Origin: Bacteroidetes bacterium GWE2_42_24
GTDB taxonomy: Bacteria > Bacteroidota > Bacteroidia > Bacteroidales > TTA-H9
Assembly (NCBI GenBank): GCA_001768515.1
Contig: MEOA01000018.1
Coordinates: 1 to 64,000 of the forward strand
DNA: 64,000 nucleotides
Direction: 5' to 3'
Below the pieces are notes generated by a model. The model was not told where the DNA came from, searched no databases, and worked only from the letters and a program-made list of their open reading frames with translations. A program made the position numbers and the translations under genes. Below are positions 1-6,700 of this stretch, one piece after another. Each line of letters starts with the position of its first letter. Positions within the stretch are counted from its first letter, which is position 1.

Positions 1-27
1 CATGGAAACCATAAAAATGTACCGAAC

Positions 28-291
28 TCAGGACCCGATAGTCCAAGAAATTAGATTACTACAATATTCTAAAACATAACCAATAACATTCACCAGTAAA
101 GCCGGGATCAACTTTCCGTTTCTTTGAACATAAAGAGTGTCACCTGCCGATAGCTGGCCGGTATTGGGGAACCTTACGTAAATGCTTTGTCCGGTAACAT
201 ACGATACAGCTCCCTCAAGCGGAACCTCCCCTGTCTGTGCCTTTACAGATAACAATACAAGGCTAAACAATGCGATCAGCAGATAGCGCAT
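28..291 (-). CDS. small exported protein, last gene of the multihaem cytochrome operon
   Basis: An 87-residue protein. It opens with a clear signal peptide (MRYLLIALFSLVLLSVKAQ) and continues with a short hydrophilic stretch (AVSYVTGQSIYVRF, then SAGDTLYVQRNGKLIPALLVN). An upstream start at 399 would place 36 charged residues before the signal peptide, so the ATG at 291 is preferred. It begins 10 bases after the 28-haem cytochrome gene and is presumably co-transcribed with it. From memory, similar Bacteroidota proteins run much longer after the PALLVN segment, so this copy may be truncated; all three frames close within about 40 bases of that point. No enzymatic motif is visible. An envelope role linked to the cytochromes is inferred only from position. 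Confidence 0.55.
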   Translation of the reverse strand: MRYLLIALFSLVLLSVKAQTGEVPLEGAVSYVTGQSIYVRFPNTGQLSAGDTLYVQRNGKLIPALLVNVIGYVLEYCSNLISWTIGS

Positions 292-301
292 AATATTTGC
301 T

Positions 302-2518
302 TTAATTCGTTTTATCAAGGCGGCCCGGTAAAATAATTTTTGCACTGTTACCACGCGGATGACAGTTAAGGCAGGCGAGGCTGTTATATGAATATCCACT
401 TACACCCTGATGCTCCTGATTCATACTTGTCTGATTGTGCTCATGGCAGTCAATACAGGAGAATACGGCATAGTTGGAAGGATTGGTATGGCAATCAGAA
501 CAGGTATTCCATTCCCCGTGGTGCTTACCTGAGTATATGGGAAAATACTGCCCGTCATGGTTAAAAGTCGAGGGGCTCCAGCTATTCTGGTTATGGCAAT
601 CTTCACAGGTTACAGGAAACTGCGCTGAACTGTGGGGTGGGTCAACAGTTTGGTTGTAGTCGCTCTGATGACATCCAATACAGGTATTAGGCGTAGTAAT
701 GTAATTCCCGGCATGGCATGAACTGCATTCATTGGCAATGCTTGCATGAGCTCCCGACAACAGATAATAGTTATTATGGACAGGGAAAGTTGCCGGCACC
801 CATCCCGGATTTGTAGTATGGCATGTGGCACACTCGGTTGAAAGGTTTAATGCAACATGACCAGGATTCAGACTTTGATTGTAATTGGCTGCATGACAAT
901 CGACACAAAGAATTGGGGTGTTTGTATATCCATTGGTATGGCATTCTGAACAAGCCGCTGTGACATGAGCACCGGTTAGTGGAAATCCTGAGATGCTATG
1001 ATTAAAGGCACCCTCGGCAGACCCCGTAGGATGGCAGGCAAAACAAGCCTGACTGTTATACTGATAACCAGTAACCCCACTATGCTTGTCATTCATGTCG
1101 GGTTGGTTATGATCATGACAGTCGATACATGTAAACTGACCATAATTGGCAGGATTGGTGTGGCAATCGGTGCAAATGCTCCACTCACCATTGTGCTTTC
1201 CCGAATAAATCGGAAACGATTTGCTATCATGCTCTGTATATTGGGCGGGTTTCCAATCCGGGTTTGTCGTATGGCAATCAGCACACTCCCGAGAGAAATT
1301 AAGCGACAGATGATTGGGGTTTATTGTCTGGTTATAGTTGGCCTCATGGCAATCGATGCATAGGGTCGGGGTATTCTGAAAGCCATTGGTATGACAGTCA
1401 AGACAGTTAGTGGTAATATGAGCGCCAGTCAGAGGGAACCCGGAGGTGGCATGGTTAAAGGTACCTTCACCGGAACCTGTAGGATGGCAGGCAAAACAGG
1501 CCACACTGTTATATTGGTATCCATTGACATCTCTGTGCTTATTGTTCATATCGGATTGATTGTGCTCGTGACAATCAATGCAAGAAAACTGGGCATAAGA
1601 TGACGGATTGGTATGGCAATCGGTACAATTATTCCATTCCCCATTGTGCTTACCTGAATAGATAGGAAATGAACGACTGTCATGTTCACGATACGCGGCA
1701 GGCCTCCATCCGGGATTTGTGGTATGGCATTCGGTACACGAAGTCGGGAAACCCAGCGTACGGTGTGAGGGATTATTCGTACCGTTGTAATCATCCAGGT
1801 GACATGAAAGGCACTCGGCAGAAGTGCTATTATAATCGTTTGTCTGATGGCACTGTCGACAATCCTTAATATCGTGTCCTCCTGTCAGGGGGAAGAAATT
1901 ATGATTGATACCCGCTCCCGACCAAGAATATGAATTGATGTTATGGCAATCTGTACATTGGGTTGAGTAGTTACTGACCAGATGGTTGGGATTCTGAGCC
2001 GAAAGATAATTATCGCTATGGCAATCATAACAATTCACTCCAAGTGGTTCAAACAGAATAGGCGTGGTACCGGATAAGGATACCGGTTGCCCTGCCAGTG
2101 TTCCATGACAATCGCGACAATCGGCTGTAATATGTGGCCCGATCAAAGGAAACCGGCTTTGCTGGTGAAGGGCTGTTATATCAGGCACAATCCATGAGTT
2201 AGGGGTATGGCACCTGCCACAGTCGGAACCCACAGTCTGTTGGTGAACATCCACATGGCAAGAGGTACATTCTTTGCCGGCACTGGCGAACTCAAGTGTT
2301 GCGTGACAGTCCTTACAGGTAATCACCCGATGCTGTCCCTCTAAAGCAAATCCTGTTTTACTATGATCAAACGACAATTTCTGAAGTTCAATCTTCCACC
2401 CATCAGTATTGTGGCAATCCTTACAGCTTAACGAGAATCCTTTCCCATGTGGTGATTTCTGTCCTTGAGACACCATTATCATGATGGTCAGCAAGAAAGT
2501 TAATGACAGTCTTCGCAT
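302..2518 (-). CDS. exported 28-haem c-type cytochrome
   Basis: A 738-residue protein with an N-terminal signal peptide (MRRLSLTFLLTIMIMVSQGQ) and 28 CxxCH haem-attachment motifs, from CKDCH at residue 32 to CLNCH near 720. Many extra histidines (GxH, xFDH) could serve as distal ligands, as in cytochrome c3/c7-type multihaem proteins. Residues 266-416 and 417-567 form an exact-length tandem duplication of a 151-residue, six-haem module, and 568-738 is a partial third copy. It has no membrane anchor or T9SS tail, so it is probably periplasmic or held on the cell surface by partners. Its ATG lies inside the last codons of the preceding 20-haem gene (19-base overlap), indicating coupled translation. 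Likely role: long-range electron transfer across the envelope; the terminal acceptor is unknown. Confidence 0.93.
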   Translation of the reverse strand: MRRLSLTFLLTIMIMVSQGQKSPHGKGFSLSCKDCHNTDGWKIELQKLSFDHSKTGFALEGQHRVITCKDCHATLEFASAGKECTSCHVDVHQQTVGSDCGRCHTPNSWIVPDITALHQQSRFPLIGPHITADCRDCHGTLAGQPVSLSGTTPILFEPLGVNCYDCHSDNYLSAQNPNHLVSNYSTQCTDCHNINSYSWSGAGINHNFFPLTGGHDIKDCRQCHQTNDYNSTSAECLSCHLDDYNGTNNPSHRTLGFPTSCTECHTTNPGWRPAAYREHDSRSFPIYSGKHNGEWNNCTDCHTNPSSYAQFSCIDCHEHNQSDMNNKHRDVNGYQYNSVACFACHPTGSGEGTFNHATSGFPLTGAHITTNCLDCHTNGFQNTPTLCIDCHEANYNQTINPNHLSLNFSRECADCHTTNPDWKPAQYTEHDSKSFPIYSGKHNGEWSICTDCHTNPANYGQFTCIDCHDHNQPDMNDKHSGVTGYQYNSQACFACHPTGSAEGAFNHSISGFPLTGAHVTAACSECHTNGYTNTPILCVDCHAANYNQSLNPGHVALNLSTECATCHTTNPGWVPATFPVHNNYYLLSGAHASIANECSSCHAGNYITTPNTCIGCHQSDYNQTVDPPHSSAQFPVTCEDCHNQNSWSPSTFNHDGQYFPIYSGKHHGEWNTCSDCHTNPSNYAVFSCIDCHEHNQTSMNQEHQGVSGYSYNSLACLNCHPRGNSAKIILPGRLDKTN

Positions 2519-4107
2519 TTGAATTTTTCAATTTTATACCAGGTGAAGATGCGTTGATTATCCTGTCGGGACTTATGACAGCCGCTACAGGCAACAGTAT
2601 TATGTTTTCCGTCAAGAGGAAAACGCGTAGCCCCGTGATCAAACCGGGAGGCAGGAAGGAAGCTTTTGGTATCATGACATCGGGCACAATCTGTATATGA
2701 AGATATAGCAAACTGCTCCCCATGAATATCCGCGTGGCAGTCGTTGCATTTATCTGACAAACCAGCAAAACGAAAATCAGCTATGCTCTTTCCGTTCAAC
2801 GGGAGGTGACATTTACGGCAATCAGGTATAGCGTGGGCATCGGTTAAGGGAAATTTCGTTAACGAATGATCAAAAACAACTGTATTCCATCGCGTTTCTT
2901 TGTGACATGTCTTGCATGACTTATCGGGGTAATAACTGGCTGTAATCTGCTTATCATGCACATCGATATGGCAATCGACACATTTATTCCCCATATCAGA
3001 GAACTTCCATGCATCAGCTTTTTTATGGCAGGCAATACATGGCGTTGCCAAATGTGCATCAAAAAGCTGAAAAGAAGTTTCATTATGTCTGGAAACTGTA
3101 AATGTCGAAGGTGTATATCCCATCTCGGTATGACAGTCTGCACAGTCGGAACCAGCATCCCGCCTTGAAAAGTCACCTTTGTGATAATCGACATGACAAT
3201 CGGTACATCTGGAAAATGAGAGAGGTGCTGTAAAACCATTTTTGTGGCATTTCTCACATGCAACTTGTTTATGAAGCCCTTTCAACTTGAAATTTGTCTT
3301 GCTGTGATCAAAGGAGTTGTCAGTTTTCAGCAATTTGAACGACGTCTCCGAATGACATTGCGCACAGTTTTGTCCAAATTTGTTTTCGTGCGGGTCTTTA
3401 TGACAATCTGTGCATTTGCCATGGCCTATGTCAGTAAACTGCTGAAATTTCACTCCATTCTTCATGGAAGTTTTATGGCAATCAACGCAAAGAACCTGCT
3501 GGTGCTTTCCTTTCAGTTGAAAATTTGTCTTGGTGTGGTCGAATTTAGTGGCTGGTTTAAAACTTTTGGCATCATGACAGTCTATACAACTGGCTGAAAG
3601 GGTTCCCTGATGATAATCCTGATGACAGCCCAGACATTCTGTTTTAAGACCCAGAAAGGTCCCTGAGTTTTTCTTTAATTTGGCATCGTTGATAAAATCA
3701 GGCTTGTGGCAGTCTTTACATGCTTTCCCTGAATGAGCACCATCAAGCGGATAACCAGTCAGGTTATGGTTAAACTTTTCGGTATTAAAACGAATAATCT
3801 GGAAATTACGGCCATGATGGTCGTTATGACACGAAGCACAGGTTTTTCCCCTTACTTCTGTTGAGGCATGGTATCCTTTCTTCTGATCAATTCTTGCTTT
3901 GATTTCCTGATGGCAGGCCAGACACTTTTCATTCGACACCTTTTTTCCGAGAGTATGGCACTTTGTACAATTAGACATACCTTCAAGATGTGCATGAGCC
4001 TTTACCAAGTCGCCGGGTGAAATCTGACCGATAGCAAATTGAAATGAAAACAGCCAGAGAATGGTGAAAAGTGTGTATTTAAATTTGATTAGCAATAGAT
4101 AATTCAT
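2500..4107 (-). CDS. exported 20-haem c-type cytochrome
   Basis: A 535-residue protein with a hydrophobic N-terminal signal (TLFTILWLFSFQFAIGQ) and 20 CxxCH motifs, starting with CTKCH near residue 48. The last motif, CEDCH, is immediately followed by the stop codon, so the protein ends on its final haem-binding histidine. Repeats of the form FDHxxTxFxLxGxH followed 5-7 residues later by CxxCH mark a c3/c7-like fold. It lies 14 bases after the FeS/FAD oxidoreductase gene and overlaps the 28-haem gene by 19 bases. The operon order suggests it receives electrons from the membrane pair upstream and passes them to the larger cytochrome; that direction is inferred. Confidence 0.93.
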   Translation of the reverse strand: MNYLLLIKFKYTLFTILWLFSFQFAIGQISPGDLVKAHAHLEGMSNCTKCHTLGKKVSNEKCLACHQEIKARIDQKKGYHASTEVRGKTCASCHNDHHGRNFQIIRFNTEKFNHNLTGYPLDGAHSGKACKDCHKPDFINDAKLKKNSGTFLGLKTECLGCHQDYHQGTLSASCIDCHDAKSFKPATKFDHTKTNFQLKGKHQQVLCVDCHKTSMKNGVKFQQFTDIGHGKCTDCHKDPHENKFGQNCAQCHSETSFKLLKTDNSFDHSKTNFKLKGLHKQVACEKCHKNGFTAPLSFSRCTDCHVDYHKGDFSRRDAGSDCADCHTEMGYTPSTFTVSRHNETSFQLFDAHLATPCIACHKKADAWKFSDMGNKCVDCHIDVHDKQITASYYPDKSCKTCHKETRWNTVVFDHSLTKFPLTDAHAIPDCRKCHLPLNGKSIADFRFAGLSDKCNDCHADIHGEQFAISSYTDCARCHDTKSFLPASRFDHGATRFPLDGKHNTVACSGCHKSRQDNQRIFTWYKIEKFKCEDCH

Positions 4108-4121
4108 AAGTGGTAATCTAT

Positions 4122-5462
4122 TTAATCATCAATATGTGTTAAAATGGCCTCACCAAACTTCTTAGTAATAACAATCCCAGCCTTTTCCAGAAATTGAATA
4201 GGCAATTCACCCCCCGCGAAGACATAGACAAGGTCGTTTTCTAATATAGCCTCAGTTCCCGACAAAGAATCAACAATATGCACACAGTCTTTCTCAATGG
4301 AGGTCAGTTGCGTATTAAACCTGACATTCACCATTGAAGAAGCCATGGCCTCATTGATCTTTTTACTGTTTTTTGGCTTAATCCTGTTGAATTTTTCACT
4401 TCGGTAAGATAGCACAACCTTATTGTGTTCTGCCAACAAAAGGGCAGATTCAATGGCCGAATCACCTCCCCCCACAACAACAATGTTTTTTCCCCTGATT
4501 TCATCGGCTTCAATCAACCGATAAGCTACTTTTTCGGTGTTTTCACCCGGAATGCCAAGTTTTCGTGGTGTTCCGCGCCGTCCTACCGCCAGCAAAACGG
4601 CCTTTGCCGACAGTTGCTCGCCGCCTTCAGTATCAACCAGAAAATGATCTCCGGCATTGATTACCGTTTCCACCTTGGTATTTTCTTGAATTGAAATGGC
4701 ATGCTTACCCAAAACTTCATTCCAAAGGTTCAGCAATTCCTGCTTACCTGTTTCATACAACTTCACTTTACCATGCAATGGAAGCATCATTGGCGATGTC
4801 ATAACGATTTTTGAACGGGGGAAGGAGAACACTGTGCCTCCAAGGGTATCCTGCTCAAGAGCCAGAAACCTCAAACCATGCTTTTTAGCATTCAGGGCGG
4901 CTGAAATACCAGCAGGTCCTGCCCCGACAATTATCAGGTCATAATCGCCCTTGCGATTCTTTATTGAACTTTTCACAAGATTATCAACTGCCTGCCGTCC
5001 CTGCTCTACAGCATTCCTAATGAGCCCCATTCCACCAAGCTCTCCGGCGATAAAAATACCCGGCACATTAGTTTCAAAGGTCTGACCAACATGCGGCAGT
5101 TCCACTCCTCGTTGTTCGGTGCCAATACATAATGTTATTGCTTCGGTGGGGCATGCATGGAAGCATGCACCATGCCCGATACATCGCGATGCATTGATAA
5201 CCGTCGCCTTTCCGTTCAGAATGCCCAGAATATCCTTTTCGGGACAGGCTGCCACACAGGCCCCTGTCTTGATACACTTTTTGGGGTCTACAACCGGGTG
5301 AAGCGAAACCGGCTCATAAAGCCCTTCTGCCTTGGCAAGGGCAATTTTTCGACCTACTTCATGCGATTCACGATGCAATTTTCTAAGATAGAAGACTACC
5401 ACAGCGATAGCAAAAAGGCCAAGCAAGCCATACGTGATGAGTTGTTCAACAAATACTTCCAT
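4122..5462 (-). CDS. membrane-anchored ferredoxin-FAD/NAD(P) oxidoreductase (thioredoxin reductase-like)
   Basis: 446 residues from the ATG at 5462; a TTG start at 5489 would overlap the upstream gene. Domains in order: one transmembrane helix (about residues 8-26); a ferredoxin-like segment with C63-x5-C69-x3-C73-P and C94-x5-C100-x3-C104-P; a short ETNVPGIFIAGELGGMG segment; and a two-dinucleotide-binding flavoprotein domain with GAGPAG (180-185) for FAD and GGGDSA (331-336) for NAD(P)H. In both cluster motifs the usual second cysteine is replaced, by Thr66 and His97. The CxxC redox disulfide of true thioredoxin reductase is absent. It sits 4 bases after the cytochrome b-like gene and 14 before the 20-haem gene. 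It probably moves electrons between a cytoplasmic pyridine nucleotide and the cytochromes. Confidence 0.85.
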   Translation of the reverse strand: MEVFVEQLITYGLLGLFAIAVVVFYLRKLHRESHEVGRKIALAKAEGLYEPVSLHPVVDPKKCIKTGACVAACPEKDILGILNGKATVINASRCIGHGACFHACPTEAITLCIGTEQRGVELPHVGQTFETNVPGIFIAGELGGMGLIRNAVEQGRQAVDNLVKSSIKNRKGDYDLIIVGAGPAGISAALNAKKHGLRFLALEQDTLGGTVFSFPRSKIVMTSPMMLPLHGKVKLYETGKQELLNLWNEVLGKHAISIQENTKVETVINAGDHFLVDTEGGEQLSAKAVLLAVGRRGTPRKLGIPGENTEKVAYRLIEADEIRGKNIVVVGGGDSAIESALLLAEHNKVVLSYRSEKFNRIKPKNSKKINEAMASSMVNVRFNTQLTSIEKDCVHIVDSLSGTEAILENDLVYVFAGGELPIQFLEKAGIVITKKFGEAILTHIDD

Positions 5463-5466
5463 AGAT

Positions 5467-6336
5467 TTAAAATATCCAGCGATAACCAAATGCGATCGTG
5501 ACCCCTACATGAATCAACATTACCAAAATCATTATGAGGGCAAAAGGCATGTGTATCACATGCCAGAACCGAAAAAGATTCTGCATGGTTTCAAGCCTCT
5601 CTATCCTTCTTTTCAGCGAATTATCAGCTTTTACAAGCCTGACAATTGTATGCCTCTGACTGGCCGAAACATTTTTTTGCTTCATCAAATGTTTAATATC
5701 GCCAACCAGTTTTCTGTCTGTACTCAGTTTCTTAAAATAACCGGTAAAAGGACTTTTCCCGGCCATTAATTGCGTACGTTCGTATTCTTTCACCAATTGT
5801 TCATAGTATTCGTTGTTGTCCCCCAACAATTCCCCGATTTGTTGCTCGAGGGGTTCTTTTCCGGCGCGCACCTCCTGAAGAGTCAACTCCCTCCCCTCAA
5901 TGGTTCGTGGTATCTGAAGGTAGATGAAACGCCCCAGTATCCCGCTGGCAAATACGGCTACCATACTCCAGAAACTCACGGCAACCAGACCGCCGAACTT
6001 CATGGCGGTATGAAACAGGATGAGTGTGGGCCCTAGTGAACAAAGAAAGATATGAAATTCTAACCAGTGCTTCAACAGCCCCAACCGTTGCATCCACCGC
6101 CATCTCTTACGGGCCATATACAACCCCATACCAAAGATCATCATCAGGGTACCGGCAATTCCCAATCCATGCCCCACAAGCCCGCTTGGACGAAACGCAT
6201 CATGCCCGGGATGAAAGAACCGCTCTTCCAAACTCGTCGTATAATAGTCATAGCCCTTATATACAATTATTAATAGTACAATGAAATATATTGTACTCAA
6301 TGCTCCGATATACAAAAGATGTATTTTCCTGGACAT
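5467..6336 (-). CDS. cytochrome b561-like integral membrane protein
   Basis: 289 residues from the ATG at 6336; an in-frame TTG at 6366 is less likely. There are about five hydrophobic helices: residues 6-27, 53-74, 92-112, 115-138 and 258-283. Histidines inside or at the edge of helices (H56, H95, H109, H259, H262, H276) are well placed to bind haem b. A charged cytoplasmic-looking segment at about 145-250 separates helix 4 from the last helix. It is the first gene of the five-gene minus-strand operon, 4 bases upstream of the FeS/FAD oxidoreductase. Inferred role: quinone- or haem-linked passage of electrons through the inner membrane to the periplasmic cytochromes. The family assignment rests on helix and histidine pattern only. 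Confidence 0.7.
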   Translation of the reverse strand: MSRKIHLLYIGALSTIYFIVLLIIVYKGYDYYTTSLEERFFHPGHDAFRPSGLVGHGLGIAGTLMMIFGMGLYMARKRWRWMQRLGLLKHWLEFHIFLCSLGPTLILFHTAMKFGGLVAVSFWSMVAVFASGILGRFIYLQIPRTIEGRELTLQEVRAGKEPLEQQIGELLGDNNEYYEQLVKEYERTQLMAGKSPFTGYFKKLSTDRKLVGDIKHLMKQKNVSASQRHTIVRLVKADNSLKRRIERLETMQNLFRFWHVIHMPFALIMILVMLIHVGVTIAFGYRWIF

Positions 6337-6700
6337 AGTTCGCGTTGTAATTGTATACCTAAACAAAAAAGGTTCAGAAATGTCTTCCCAAAACGACCAG
6401 AATACTCTATTTGAACTAATTCCAAATTACTATCCTGTCTGCCAGTAAATAATTATATAAAGTAACTGGCGCCTATTAATCTTTCCAACAAGACTTTATT
6501 CCACAAAAAAAGAAAGATTACAATTCGTCAAAAACAAAGCCCGTTATCGTGTTGCCAGCCTTATTAACCAGTAAAAGTATGCTTTTATTATGAAGGAAAA
6601 GAATCAAGATGCAACGAACAATAAACTCATGTTATAACTAAGTTCGTATTTACCATTGCTTTTCCTACATTTGTGGTTATAATAACCAACCTGTCATATC
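6337..6700. other. intergenic region between two divergent transcription units
   Basis: This 364-base AT-rich gap holds the control sequences of the cytochrome operon (leftward) and the M16 peptidase gene (rightward). The rightward promoter is annotated separately. I did not find a good TAnnTTTG match for the leftward operon. No small gene or strong hairpin was seen. Confidence 0.6.
6643..6673 (+). promoter_or_regulatory. Bacteroidota-type promoter of the M16 peptidase gene
   Basis: The -7 box TACATTTG lies at 6666-6673, with TTCG (near the TTTG consensus) at 6643-6646, 19 bases upstream. The ATG follows about 28 bases later. The spacing and -7 match the Bacteroidota primary sigma factor consensus. 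Confidence 0.6.

Noticed and set aside
998-1603. Plus-strand open frames of 70-121 codons opposite the 28-haem cytochrome
   Set aside because: They are antisense shadows of the repeated CxxCH coding sequence, with no start context or domain.
6337-6366. TTG start extending the cytochrome b-like protein by 10 residues
   Set aside because: The ATG at 6336 directly precedes the first helix and is the simpler choice; the extension adds nothing recognisable.
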